DNA of 64,000 nt from Volvox africanus (taxonomy: Eukaryota > Chlorophyta > Chlorophyceae > Chlamydomonadales > Volvocaceae), in the NCBI GenBank assembly GCA_030268105.1, contig BSDZ01000011.1, forward strand, positions 2,083,001 through 2,147,000, read 5' to 3'. The translations under genes and the position numbers were made by a program. Below the pieces are notes generated by a model that was not told where the DNA came from, did not search any database, and saw nothing but the letters and a program-made list of their open reading frames with translations. Of this stretch, positions 12,001 through 25,789 are shown one piece after another. Every line of letters starts with the position of its first letter. The first letter of the stretch is position 1.

Positions 12001-15000
12001 CTCACCTCGGGCAGCTGACCGACGGCTACGCTGTCGCCGCCCATGATTGCAGGCATCAATGCAAGGGGTGTCGCCGCTGTGAGAGGCGCATGGCCCGGGG
12101 CCTGCACCGGCCCCAGCAGCCCTAGCACGCAGCCACTTTCAACAGCCCTCCACGACGCACCGCAGGCCAGGGTGCCCTCTAAGAAGGATCCATCTCTGCA
12201 GGAACCAATGAACGACAGGCATTCTTCATATTGCGAATTACATACATGCCGAAATCCTCGTTATGGCTGGGGTCCGGAGCTATTGAACCTTATGGAAAAG
12301 CATTCTGCGGGCTACGGGCATTGGAATGACATCCAACATTAAATGCACGCGAGAAGACACGGCAATGTATATTGACGCGCACGAATTGGAAACAATCGGG
12401 ACAATTATTTCAAAAGTAAAGTGCCCCAGAACATAGTCCACAAGTGGGGCAGCAGCACGCGAGGACGAAGACGCGAGCTGCCGATCTGGTGGTTGAGCAG
12501 GAAACGTCCGATGCACACACCTGAGGACGCCCAGTGTGCCAGCGTGCTGCTGCGCCCAATCTCCGCATTGTTGTAGCAGCTGCGGCACGGCGTTGCTAAG
12601 CGCGTTGCCCTCCGCAGCCAGGCTCGCAGCCTCTTGTGCAGCAGCCGCCACAATGGCGCCTGCCTCCGTTTCGGCGCGGTTGGCCGCCTCCAACGCCGAC
12701 TGCGCCGTGGAGCGGGAGAAACACAGGAGCGGCGGCCACAAGGGAGTGGATCAAGATACTGTAGTTAAAATTGACGGCCTGCTCATGCGCGATATTTTTA
12801 GCACGAACCAGCGGATTGCCTTCCGCAAGAGAGGATAACCAGCGAGTTGCAATCTGGTGTCAAGTGTGTAACCCCGAAAATCAAGTGTGCAATCCCCGAG
12901 AGTCTGCTCACCCATGCACCTGTAGAGCACCCCAACCTCCAACCACGGCCGAACATAATTATGGTTCACCTTGGCCTGTTGGATGCGCTGCTGTGCCTCC
13001 GTTGCCGCGCTACGCATGGCCTCCGCGAACGTCTGCGCCTCTATATAGCCCAGTAGCACCCCCACGGGGCCCTCCAGCACCGCTGGAAGTTCCTCTTCCA
13101 CCTGCTGCAGCTGCCGCTGCGCTTCCTCCGCCCTGCCGAGCAAGGCATACCATATATTCGATATATGATTGACCTTACTTAACATCATGAGAAGTAGATA
13201 CGAATACAGACTGCATAGAACGCAGATCAATGCCAGCTTCAGCCATACCAGTTGCAGGCAGAAAAAAACAACACTGGTGATATGAGCATTAGATGCAAAA
13301 GGTTGTAGGGAGAATATTTTAAGCACCTCATCAGCTGGTGAGTTGCAAAAGAGGTTTAGGTGCAGCGTGCCTCTCTCAGGCTGTGAACGTGAGCCCCTTC
13401 CCACCTGCTGACGAAGAGGTTCAGGGCCACAGCCAGCTCCATGTCCTGTCGCGCGGCCATTTCCTCCCTCTCCACCGCCCAATCGACGCCTGGGTCGCTG
13501 AGGACAGCGTCGGTCAAGCCCACTAGGGCTTCGCGGTGCCGGCGCAGACATCCGAGGGTCGCTTCACAGGCGGTGCGGAATACCCCCTCCAGCCCGCCTA
13601 CACCAAGCGCGGTGCTCAGCATCTGGGTCAACCTGCAGAGTAGGCGGGTTGCGTCAGCAGCCGCGACGGGAAATGCGCCGGGCTTGTACGGGACGTCAAG
13701 TCCAATGCGGCACAAGCCGCTATGATAGACACTTAGGAGCCGCCAGAAAGCCCGAGTGGTCTCCCCGGCCGAGAACCTGCGTGCTTTTTCCAGCATTCAG
13801 CCATGGCAAGGGTGGGGACGCAGGTACCTTGGGTGATTTCCCAGTGGACCTCAATGCCCTCCCTGGAGTGCTTCAAATACTTCGAATCGCCACCACAATT
13901 CAAGCCCAGACCGCAAGCAATTCAACCAAACAAGCAGCCTTCGTATAATTTTCGTGTTATTTTGGTTATAACCTGAGCCATGTGACCCATATCCACACAC
14001 CAACCTGAATGGCACCACTTCCGGCACACGCAGCTTGGTACCCTTCTCCCAGCACACGTTGTAGTCGATGTGCACCACACCCGCCTCACGCCCCTCCAGC
14101 AGGATGTTGTCCGGGTGGCGGTCTCCTAGTCCCAGCAGGTAGCCCACACAGCTCATGACCGCCAAGGAACGGCTGAAGCGTAGCTGCCGTCGCCAAGAGA
14201 ACGCGGCGGAGCCCCCACCCACCCACAAAACTCGTGCTAGCAGCTGCTTCGGCGCCGCGGCGGCCAGGCTGGAAAACACGGCACGCAGCAAATCAGTCGG
14301 CCAGTTGCGTCTTGGGGTGGCGCTGGAGAGGCCACGTTCCTGCACAGTGAACGTTCCAATGCAGCAGTGAACAGCTTCATATCGTGACCCGGTATTTAGA
14401 GAACCAACAAGAATCCGCGAGTCAGGGGGCGATAAGCAGTGAGCTGCATGGATACTGGCCATGCAAGGCCCCCAATGAGGCTCGGGCACACTGCATTAAG
14501 AGATAGCTAGACTGCCTAAACAAATAGGAGACGATAAAATATAGTGATCATCTTGTTTCAACGGATCACACCTAGCGGATAGGTCACGGAATCCACACAT
14601 TGGACAGGCAGTGAACCCCTATGTGGCAATGTATTGTACCACCTGCAGGGCAGAGACCAACGTCGAGTAGAAGAGATCCATGGGTCGGTTGGCAGCAGCG
14701 GGTGGCGGAGGTTCCACTTCTGGGGGTGGCGGCCCACCCTCGGCTAACGCCTTGGACACGCCCTCCTGTCGGGCCGCAACCATAGCGGTGTGGCGCTCCA
14801 GGGTGGCTGTCTGCCACTCTCGAAACACGCCAAACAGCGATGTGGTTGCCGGCACCCATTGGATAAGGCCCGCACGGGGGCCCAGTGGGGTGACACTATA
14901 GCAGCGCACCGTTGCCAGCCCGCGAGTGGCCGCTGTGGGGTCGGCCTGAAGCATCACGTTGATAGCTCGGAGCACCTGAAGCAGAAAATTTTCGAGGGGA

Positions 15001-18000
15001 TGTATGTACATATCACACCTTAAAAAGCGACGCTAGGCGTGTCATCTCTCAACCCACAAGACGTTACACACTTTTCGATCGTCAATTCTTCAATCCGGCA
15101 TCATCGTATAAACGCTTCGGTTTCGTGGCTTTGGATGATCCGCATGGGTCCATGTACGGTTACCTGCATTAGCCGCTCATCCATACGCAGATCCTCGCGC
15201 CCCTTGAGCAGGTACGCATATGTTCGGCCGTCACTGCCCAGCAGCGCAACCCGCTTAGGCCGCGTCTTCGTGTTCAGCGCCACCAACTCGCTGTAAACGC
15301 TCGCCACCGTAACGGTCGCTGCCCCCCATCCTGCCGTCGTTAGGTCGCCGGACGGGGCGGCACCGTCAGATAAGCGTGCCGCTGGTGGCTGAGCCATCAG
15401 TCCCGAAGGCATGAGTGCACCGCCAGCGCTGTCATCGGCATGGAACCCGGGCATTGGCACCTCTGAGTCCTGAAGTGCTGCGAGCCGCGGTGAGAGCTCT
15501 GACATCGGCGGCAGCGGCTGCCGCTGCTGCCGCGCCAGTGTTGCAGCTGCAGCGCGAAGCGGCGCCCAGGCTTGGCTGGGGCGTGCCCAGTCGCAAACTC
15601 CGGCGCCGTCGCGCAGGGATGCTGCAGCCGCACGCAAGCATGGAAGCACTGCCGTTGCAAACCAGCGCTCGCGTGGCGTCGCCGGTGACATTGCTGCGGT
15701 GGCCCGGAGCTGACGCTCCAGCAGCATAACGGCTGGCGCCATGAGGGTGGAGTAGCGACTAGAGAGGAGCGCTTGTCGCTGCTCGGCGGTCAAGGAGGTG
15801 TCGTCAGCAACACGCGCCGCCTCTGCCTGCAGACTTACGGCTCTGCGTTGTTGTTCGGCATGGGTGCCAATGAGCAATGGCAGAGGGGAGAAAGGGAGTT
15901 ATACTAAAGCCTGTCAGGCAGGCGTCCTTGGCTGACGGGTCAATTACATAACGAGTTTGCGGCCTGCCGCGTTACTAGGGAGACATTTCTACATCGAATG
16001 AGAAATGGTATCATAAACCCCGCCCCTTACGAGCCCACCGTCATCACACGGTACCTGCGGGCGATTTCCACTTCCACCTCCGCCAGCAGTGCCGCCCATC
16101 GCTCGTCCCATAACACGGTAAGCCGTTCCATCTCCGCCACGAGGACCTCCACATCCGCCAGCAGCCGGGGGCAGCTACGCCCCAAATCCGCCAGCAATGC
16201 CCGGAGCTCCGGAACCATGGACGCGCAGCTTGTTCCTGTTGCGGAGGGCTGGGTACGGGAGCTATCAGCATCATTGCCGTCGCCAGGTATTATGGCCGCC
16301 ACCGCCGTTGCCGCATCCGCAGTGCGCATTTCAATAACGGCCGGGTACAGCACCAGTGATGGCGCCGCTCGGCCTACAGCATGCAACAGCAGGCCTAGCA
16401 GCCGCCGGGCGGCACCACTGGAGCCGGGCAGCTGGGCCAACAGTTGCGGAGTGATTGCGAACCAGGCCGGGGGTGGCACTGCGGTAAGTTGCACCTCCAA
16501 CAGCTGCTCAATGGGGGCTGCGTGGCGCACAGCGACATGCAGAAGCTGCAACAATACGGGCAGCACGTCCTCAGGGCGTACTGCGCCGTCATGGCTGTAC
16601 GACAGCGCCAGGTACCGACAATACGCCACTGCCGCTGCACCATATCCGATCGCAGCCCAGGTGCCCGACGTGTCACCAGAAACCGTGCCGGAAGCTGCAT
16701 CCCCTAAGGTCGTTCCGCCGAATGGACCTCCTCCTAGCGGCGGCCCTGGGGGCTGCGACCGCACCATTCGCGCCCTGTGTTCCTTCGTCGCCCTGAAGAG
16801 CAGATCACCCCAGGCCTTCCAGGCACGCGCCAGACGGGGGGACAGCTGCAGCGCGCGCAAACAGCAGGCAGCCGGCGCATAGCAAAACTGAAGCAAAGCT
16901 TCTGGCACTAGGTACGCGAGGTGAGCCGAGGGGACGGTATCATTGTGTGCTTCCGCGGAATGTTGCACGACGAGCTGACGCTGAAGGCGGGAGCTAAGCG
17001 TGGGCCAGTCAGCGGCGTCCAACCATTGCAACGCTCCTGCCGCTCCAGCGGCGCTGCGGCCGACGGTATTGGCACCCATACATCCATGCGGAGCATGTTG
17101 CAGGCCCTGAGATCGGTGATGCTGAAGTTGGTGGGACTGGCCGTGCTGTATATGGCTTTGCGAAAATCCAGGAGGGCTGCCCATGGGAGGCTGTGCTGTG
17201 GGATGCCGACTAGGCGCAACGGACTCTGCACCGGAGGGCCGCTGGTGGGCATGTGGATGGAGGTTGCCCGGATGGTGTTGCTGTGGGCCGTGCGAGGGGG
17301 GTGCTGGCGGGTGATGATGCAGCGCCGCTGCTCCCGCTTTGACCATCCAGCGTGCCAGTGTGCAAAGCGCGCATGCCAAATCATCCGAGTCTACATCTGA
17401 CGCGCGCCAAGACTTTAATTTAGGTGTCGTGCTGTCGTCCGCAGGTGCAGCCAAAGAGGACAGATGGGGCAGCAATGCTCGCAGCTGCAGCTCCACTACT
17501 TGACCGGGCAGCAACTTGCCCGACGATGTGTTTAGTAGACTGTGCACCACGGATAGAACCGCCCGACTCCCGGCGGCAGTACCGCCTTCTGAATCCAACA
17601 CACGCGCCGTTGCCGCCTGCACGAGCTTGATTGCAAGGCTCCAATTGCCCGTTGACGCAGCAGCGCGGATGTGCTCAACGGAAAGGGCTTGCGTCCCCGG
17701 CAGTTTAAATCGCGGGTCGGCAGCACGGACGGCTCGCAGTAGCTCCGCTGCCACTGACACGTCCCGCACGACAGCGGCCTGCAAGCCACCATCGGGCGTC
17801 AGGAGGGCGCGGCCCAAGCCCAAGCCCAACCCCGAGGTTGAGCCTGCGGTTGCTATCTTAAGCGCTCCCTTATCTACGGGTGCGACACGCAGGGCTAGCG
17901 GCATCAGCAGGGCATCCCATGAACCGCAGGAGCCTGAAGTGCGCGTCTCGTCACCCAGGTTCAGCGCTCGTATCACGCTGCTGAGGCAGCTGGCCTGCAG

Positions 18001-21000
18001 CAACAGCTCCTTTTGACCCGTGGGTTCGGAGTAGGCGCTGGCGCGGAGCCGGTCTAGGAGGCGGCTGAGCTCAAGAGAGGTAGCTTCGCGGATGGCGACG
18101 AGGTCTCGAGGACTGGGTCGCAGCCCGAGTGAGGTTATAGAGGGTGGGAGTGGCCCTGTGGACCCCCCAGGCGCTGCCGCCCGCGGCTGTGGCGCGGCTG
18201 CGGCGCCCTCCAGGGCGCGGAGGGCTGTTAACAGGAAATTGGTATTTGTGTCTCCCGGCACCTGCATCCATCCAAAACCCACCCATTGATTGGGTGAGAG
18301 GTTGATTAGTCAATCGCCGGTCAGATGGTACCATGATGACATCCTCTGTCAGTGCGCTCTGCAAGGAAACGCGACTATACGACACTAATACGGGAGTGTG
18401 GCTTCAGAGCTGGCAGTGGACGCATTGGACATTCGATAGACGCACGAGGTAGGGCCTTTTATTATTTGCCCCTCGGTGCCTTTTAAACAAAATCTCACAT
18501 GGCACGGCCAATACGCGCTAAAAGGGTCAGATGTTCTGGCACAGTCAGTAAACTCACTCCACTCACCCCATTAACGGAGGCAGACTGTGGACCTGTTGTG
18601 TCAAAGGCCTCCAGCGCACGAAATTTGTGCTCAATAGAAGCCGCAGCTGAAGGCCACCAGCCCGCTACCGCTGGCTCAACCGTCGCGGTGTGTGAGAAAG
18701 CACCCACCAGGCTCTGCAGGTACGATCACGACCAGCAGGCTCGGCAAGGAGCAGCTAGCATGATTGTGGGCCTTAAACTCTAAGACCCCAAAAGAGTCAT
18801 GTTCCATGCACAATCGATCGGGCGATCACAACACCATACTAAGCACGTCCTGCTGGTAACCCCATTACATATCCTTCACCCTCTGCCCGCCTTCGTGCCA
18901 TTTATGTAAGGCAGGACTCCATGCCCCTTTCTTCATAATAGCGTTTCGGACTCGAAACCGCCCCACCTGGAGTCCGGACCAGTCGGTCAATGCAGCATAG
19001 CATTCCGCCACTCGCTCTACCACGAAACTTTGCGCGGCAGCAGCCAGCTCCAGGGATGCTGTGGAGCTCGGGGTTGGTGGTGCACCGGAACTGCCTGCTG
19101 CGGTTAATGCGGCGGTGGCCTGGGCGGGTGCTAAGAAAGCGTTGTATGACACCAGCGCCTGCTCGTAGGAGCCGGAAGCCTGTAGGCTTAAGCCCAAGAG
19201 CCATGCGAAGGCGTCCTGCGTGGAAATCGATACGGCAGGTGGACGCCAAGGCCCAAAAGTCAGCCGGCGTCAGGGCGTTCAGCTTGTTTGGTTGTGAATG
19301 TGTGATACTCAAAGGATACAACGTAATCCACATAATGGAAACGAGCTTGTTACGTTTCCATTCGATATCGGGGAGGGCCCCTCGTTTAACCACGCTTGCT
19401 ATCTGCATTGCGACCTTCGCCACAAGTAGGCAACGACACAAGTCCAAGCACCGAAGGGCGCCAGCAATTAGACAGCTTTATAAGCGTACCTTCTGCTGCT
19501 TGCTGCCACCGCGTGCACCCCGCGCCGACTCCGCCCGCCGCCTGGTGGTGCTCGGCCCAGGGCCTCCCAGCCCATGCTCGCACGACGCCAGGGTGTCGGC
19601 GGCGGATAAAGCCGTTGCTGCAGCACTACCAGCGGCACCCGGAAGGTGCGCTCCCTGGAGCAGCTGCTCGAACTCTCGAACAGCCCAGCTGTGAAGGCCC
19701 TGAGAAATGGCCGCATGGCATCCATATTTTGTTAGTTTAATGTCATGGCGTATTCAGTAAACTGGGGCTCTCGCGAGCCATCGGGGGATTTACAACACAA
19801 AGCGGTACTAGTCAAGATTGCATGATGAGCTTGCTACCGTCTAAGAGAACAAACTCCATATGTGTCCATGGCGTACCTGCAAACTGTCCGCCTCCCCCAT
19901 GGCCAGCAATGCCGCGCCAACCAGCTTCAGCACCTCTACCACTGCAAATGCCAGGCGGCGCAAATTGGCTTCCAGCTGCTGCACAGCCGACAGGGCGGTT
20001 GTGGCGTCCTCACCGGCTACGGTGCCACCAGCGCTCGGTAAGGCTGCTGCCCCAGATCCAGCGGCGCCGGGTGCTGTCGCCGAAGACTGCTGCTGCTGCT
20101 GCTGCTGGACCAGCGGTTTTTGATTTGGCGCCGTCTCTCCTCCCGCGCCCCCACGGCGATGCAGGTGCTTACCGCCAGTACGCAGTGCAGAGGGCTGGGG
20201 CGGCAAGTTCGCAGACGCAGCGCTGGGCGAGGCCCCTGCGACTGCGGCCTGTGAACCGTCTACCAAGCCACTTACTCCACCTGTAGCATCGGTCTGCGGC
20301 GCTCCGGGCGGGGCCGCAGTCTTGCTGCGCTCCTTGGCCAGGCTGGCCAGCATTTGCCTCATGGTCCCGCACATGTCGCGGAGGCGCAACAGGCCGTGGT
20401 GAGCCGCATGGTGGTGCACAGACGCCGTTGCGGCTATGCGCGTGAGCAGCTCCCGCATCCGGGTGAACCACTCCTCGCAGACCTGCCAAAGCGTGCACGA
20501 CAAGGATTGGTAGGATTTCAGCCCTTATCTACACAGAATGCCCTAAATGGTGATGATCGATGATGAAGGTCAGGTTTGTGGTGAAGTGCCTGCCTGCCCT
20601 TGTTGTCCGCCGGAAGCTCAAATCAGCCCGCAGCATTTACACCAGGCAAATATCCACATGGGGCCCCCACGCCGAACCCCGTGCAAATATCCTTCTACCT
20701 TTTTGTTCGCTGCAAAGAACGCGAGGATCGGCTGTGGCAGCGCGTCCCGCCCTGCGTGACCTTCCGCTGCGTGCGATACGGCGCGCTCTAGAGCGCCCAC
20801 CAGCTCCAGGACCAACCACGCCGACTCCCGGCCGGCAGCGCCCACCTCTATGGGACCCGCATCTCGACGTTCCTGGGATAGCCGCGAGTAGGTCACCTAC
20901 AACACGAAGGGACATTCATACCTGATGCTTTAACGCATTTTAGACAGCGGCTGCTGATATAACCACGATGCCACAAGGCATTATTCGGGCTGAGGCAGCC

Positions 21001-24000
21001 AGGATGCCTACGAGGAAGCCCCATGCACCGCCTATGTCCGTGCATGTTAGACCCACCGGACCACCAACCGCATCGGGAAGAACGGGCGTATCAGCAGAAG
21101 AGGTGAACCCATTCTTATACCGTCCGAACCAGTGAGCCAGCTTCCCACCTACCTGCAGCATCCTTTCCAATGCGCCTAAGGTCTGCGTGGGCCCGCCCAA
21201 GTGTGTTCGCAGCCGGGCCGACACCATGTGCTTGGCCCCCTCTTGCAGTGCCATCCACACCAGGGCCGCTCCACTGCGGCCCTCAGGATCCATCGCAACC
21301 TCGGTGCTGCTCGTTTCGACGTCAGACGTTACCAGCCCCGAAGTTTCAGCTGGGAGCATGCTAAGTGCCATGCGCTGTAGAGCCTCTATTCTGCCACCTG
21401 CGTCGCCGTCATCGTTTGCACCCGGGGCCCCCGCCGAAGTTGTGGGTATGCGCTTCCGCAAGAGCACACTCCCCTGCGCTGCTGACGACTGGAAGACCAG
21501 CTCAAGCAGCCGGGCCACCTGCTGCACACGCGGTGCACGTCGTGCAGGTGCAACTGCCAGCGAATCCTGCCACACAGGCACCCACGCGCCGCACATCCCT
21601 GGGCCACGCAGTGACGTCACCAGCGCCACCTCCAGTAAGGCCCTCGCCAAGCGGAGCGCTGACGCTGCAACTTCCACCAAAGGGTCGGCCAGAGCATCGA
21701 ATGCCAGGGCAACTAACGGCGCAAGGGCCTCAGCCCGCGGCGGTGGTGGTAGCGGCGGCAGCGGGACCCATTCGAGTTTTCCGCCTGGAGCTAGCGGCAG
21801 TAGCATCGGGTGCAAAACGTTGGAGACCAGGTCCGCCGCACAATCCAGAGCAGCAGCGCGGATACGTGCATCCCAGCTGGTTGCTCCCGCAGACACCGCC
21901 CGCAGTGCCAAGTGGAACAGCTGCTCACAGCGGAGAGCGCCTGAGGCGACAATCGCCGAGTGCTTCAAGAGTCGCTTCAGCGCCAGCACTGCACGCAGCT
22001 GCATAAGACTGCCGATCCCCTTGTTCATACCGAAGCCGGTTTGCAGGGCATGTATGGCGTGCAAGTAGGCCCCACAGCATGTGCGGGCTGCTGCAGATGC
22101 TGCTAGGGTATCGATGGAAGATTGCGGATCCTTATCCGGCGTTTTAGACACCCCCGAGAGTTCCGACCGGGCGTCGGGGCATGGATTGTCGGTAGCACTG
22201 ATGCCTGTACATTCCGAGCGGCAGACAGCGGCGATGAGGGCCACAGCCGACGAAGACCAGGCGTCACAAAGCGATGCTGTCACAGATAAAGGTAGCGGCT
22301 GCCAGTTCTGTGCAGGTCCCTGTGCCTGTGCTGGCACTACACCTGTCCGCTCGCCTGGCGAGCTTTTGCTTTGGGCCAGCAGGGCTCCACGTTCCCCCTT
22401 AGCTTGTGCATCTTCTGAGGGCTGGGTTGAGTCCGGCGCCGTTGCAGATTGCTGAGGCAGTGGAGTTTGGTCTGAGACTGGTTGCAGCACAGACGGCGAT
22501 GTGGCAGTGCGCAACCCGCGCCACATCTCCGCCTCCACACACAAGAGGTTCTTGCTCGCCAGCAGGTCGCGTTGGCAAGCCGCCTGCAGCACTGCGCAGT
22601 TGAATGAGGCGGCAGACGCCGCGTTGGCGTCCCCCAGATAGCTCCCTTCAACAGTGGCTGGATTTGATACTGGACATAATAAGGGCTGTGGTGGCGCAGA
22701 TGGCGCTGTTCGGGGCTGCAAGATTGCCAACCGCAGTCGCAGATCCTTAAGCACCCAGTCAAAGGTGGCTAACACTACACCTTGATGGTCGTGTGACAGC
22801 AACGCCTGAAGGAGCTTCGCGGCCACGGCCACCGATGATACGCACGGGGATGATCTGCATTATATTTTAAATCACATCAGGTCATTACGTTGGAGAGGAG
22901 CAACGTGACAGGAAATGAGGTCACGTCAGGACTGTCCGGGGAATGTTGCATTTTCAACACCACGACGAGGACGTGCGATTCCTCGACACTGAAGTACACT
23001 ACATGCGCCGTCGGATCGGATACTGAGGCATCAGAAATTACAACCCTCGAAACGGGCGCATCTGACAATAGTTGAGAATAGTTGAGAATTTTATAGGTGT
23101 GGCTCACCTAAGGCCACAGACACCCATACTCTCTCCCTGACCCTCCAGCACAAGCTCCACGAGCAGGCGCCTGCCAGCGTCCGCATCTTGCTCCATTATT
23201 ATGACGAGGAGCTTCACCGCAGAGCCCGCCAGGGCCTCCGCGTCCGGGCCAGGCCCACTTGGTCGTTTGTCCCAGCAGGCGCCACTGACTCCCTGCCCTC
23301 CACCAGCGGAACCACTCAACAGCGACAGCGCCCATTCCAGGGCCGTTCGTAAGGCCCATAGGCGCAGTGAGGAGCCGCGGTCACAAGTCCTTGAGATTCG
23401 ATCTAAATTATGCGGAGATGTAAATGTGGTCTCCGATCCAATACCTGAACCGTTGCCGCCCTCTAAATCCTGGCCATCCGGTGCACTGGCAGGGCTCACT
23501 CCTGACCTTTCGTAGATACCCACGGCCTTCGGAGCAGCAGTGGCCGCTACAGCACCAACGGCGCCGTAGGGCCCTATTGCATTTTCCGAGGACAAGGACG
23601 TGCCGACGACTTTCGCCGCTTCAACTCGGTAAGCACCCGCGTATGGGGCCCGTTGATCCTGTTCGTCCAGCGTCAGCGCCGCAAGCCGGCCCAGGACCCC
23701 GTCTCCGAGACCCTCCCATACTTCGTCTACGTCTCGTGGGTCAATGCCAATGACGCATGAGCCCACACTGTCGGCGAGGATTTCAACGCAGCTACATAAA
23801 CGGAAAGCCCAAGATTCAGCGTCTGACGATTTTAACTGAGGAGCACCGGCAGAATTCACGTTCAGCCTAGCCAAGCTGTCTTGTACTTCTCTCAACGTTG
23901 CCAATAGCCGAGGGTACAAGCTGACGAGATGCCGTACGGTGGCGGCGCCAGGCCGTGTTAGCAGGATGGCGGTGAGGGCCAGCGGGGGCGTGGGAGATGT

Positions 24001-25787
24001 GCGAGGCCGCGGCGGAAGCACGCCCACTGGATGGGTTTGAACGTTGCCTGGAAAGTGTATCGTGTCGGGGCCGTGAAGCTGATGCTGTTGCGGGAACTGT
24101 TGCTGTTTGTCAGGCAATAGCACGTGGTGCTGATGGTGTGGTCGAGGATGCAACTTGTTCACCTGGGATGTCTGCAGGCCTCCTACAGGGGGCCTCAGAG
24201 GCGGTTGTTGCAATGCGACAGGCTGCGTCGGTAGCTGCGGCTGCGCGGTGTTCTGGCAGCCAATCGGATCCTGGGAACCACGCGCCGGCTCTTCCAAGTT
24301 GCAAAAGCCAGTGACCGGGGGATGGCGAAGCGAGGCCGCGGAGAATATGTCACACAGCAGCTGCACAAGCTGCATGCAGGCGGCCGCCTGGTTGGTAGCG
24401 TCGGTGATCCCCTCCACTGACGTAGCAGCGGCCGCGACCGCCGTCACTGCAGCAGCCGCTGAGGTCGATGCAGATTTGACGTCGTTGAACATGTTCTCCG
24501 TTAATGAAGCGGCGAGGTCCGGGTGGCTATGCCATTGCGGCCGCAGAGCGTGCAGAATCAATGTGATTAGCTGCCTGCAGACAACCCAGAGACAGCACGT
24601 TACGCGTACTGAAAAGCAAGCGCACCAAAAGGCCAGGCAGCATTGCTAGTGTGTATGTGTTTTGGGCTTTGGGGGGTTGATGATTTGGGCTATCCTCAAG
24701 ATCAACTTCAACTCAGTAGATGACTTGGCGCTGTGAAGGTGAACTTCCAGAAACAGACTGGCAAAGAAAGTGTCAAGAAAACAAATAAAATTTCCTAACC
24801 CCTTCGCAACATTTGCTTTTTCCTAAGGCCTGCTCATTCATAAGCTTTATGTATTTTTGCTTGATGCTTGGTGACCACCTTGCACGGATCTTCCGCCGAC
24901 CTATCTCTGTACGTGGCTTGTCGCACACCTGTCCTCCGTGGCAACAAGCGGCTCGAGTGCCCAACCGCAGAGGAGGTCGACAAGGTCACCGAAGCCCTGT
25001 CCCAGTGCTGCCAGTGGCACAGCGGGCAGCACCGTCAGCAGCAGCCGCAACAGCGGACCCAACAGGCGTGGCGGGGTTGTAGTGGCCTCCAGAAGGGCCA
25101 TTGTGAGGCGCAGCAGCGGCTGCGCGAAGGGGGCCACCTCAGGCGGTGACATGGCTGCAGCACACAAGTGCAGCGCCGCGAGGGCCGACTCCTGCACACG
25201 CGGGCAAGTCCAACATCAAGGTCCACCCGCGAGAACGGCGAGATCACTAGCACAAGTAAACCGGAGCATCCGAACGAGTTGAGTAAATCGGAAGGAAGCT
25301 GTTCACGCGTTGCGTAGACGTGCCGCACCTTGGCGTCCGCCGTCATACGTTGCGCTGCTGGCAGTGTGGATGTGGGGGACAGCAGCGTCAGGCCCCAGTC
25401 CAGCAGGGCGCTTGACGGCATGCGCCCCACCAGGCTGGGCTCCCGGCGGCCAGCCAGAACTGCGCCCAGGTGGCCCAGCAGCTGCACCGCGGCGGCTCGC
25501 ACCTCCGGGTGCGGATCCGACAGCAGTTGGAGCAGGTGCGGCCAGGCAGGGGGCAGCCAGAGCACCGCATGGAGCAGACTGTCTCGGGGAAGGATATCGG
25601 CCGGTGCCGGTGCCGGTGATTAGGACTCGCAAGAAGATTGCTAGATAGAAGCCGTGGAGTTGCCAGAGGGGAGAGAGTGAGGGTTCAAGGGATCCTATGG
25701 TGCCCACACATCCGTGTTGGAAACCCTGGTTAAGATGATGCGGCTGTTGCCTTGCAACAAGTGCGTCAAGGTTTCCTCGACGGTCCG
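5968..25787 (-). CDS. SMG1: SMG1, PI3K-related kinase of nonsense-mediated mRNA decay
   Basis: SMG1 phosphorylates the RNA helicase UPF1 during nonsense-mediated mRNA decay. About 23 exons run from about 25.6 kb to the stop at 5968 and encode at least 4,700 residues (human SMG1 is about 3,660). The N-terminal exons (25581-25329, 25191-24929, 24575-23108, 22854-21163) are helical and HEAT-like. FAT-like exons follow to 16.05 kb. The kinase is encoded by exons at about 15877-15164, 14979-14644, 14341-14009 and 13631-13406. It shows GSDGRTYAYLLKG with the ATP Lys, the catalytic loop GLGDRHPDNILL, and HIDYNVCWEKG, where DYN replaces DFG as in SMG1. Exons from 13.15 kb down encode a tail of about 1,750 residues before the FATC motif ending in YEGWTAWL, typical of SMG1. 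The first coding exon is unresolved; 25787-25717 (RTVEETLTHLLQGNSRIILT) is a plausible upstream exon. A seven-Gln run lies at about 20.09 kb. The identity is very secure; the exon edges are approximate. Confidence 0.92.
13406..15310 (-). other. SMG1: SMG1 PIKK catalytic domain exons
   Basis: This is the kinase part of SMG1. In order it holds LNTKTRPKRVALLGSDG, the Lys in YLLKGREDLRMDERLMQ, the catalytic loop GDRHPDNILLEG, the metal-binding HIDYN, and LRVPEVVPFR joined across an intron to LTQMLSTALGVGGLEGVFR. The splice at PF-R|LTQ keeps the frame exactly (TTCAG|gttggt ... ctgcag|GTTGACC). All catalytic residues expected of an active PIKK are present. Confidence 0.88.
20087..20108. repeat. CTG/CAG microsatellite coding a Gln run in SMG1
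   Basis: Consecutive CTG triplets on the plus strand encode seven Gln residues in the SMG1 exon at about 20482-19877. Confidence 0.75.
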
Positions 25788-25789
25788 CA

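Noticed and set aside
15998..16882. Plus-strand ORF of 294 codons
   Set aside because: It mirrors the large SMG1 exon (18263-16053), is Ser/Ala/Thr-rich without domains, and overlaps splice sites of the real gene.
21187..22068. Plus-strand ORFs of 293 and 213 codons
   Set aside because: They are antisense to the SMG1 exon 22854-21163 and show only low-complexity composition.
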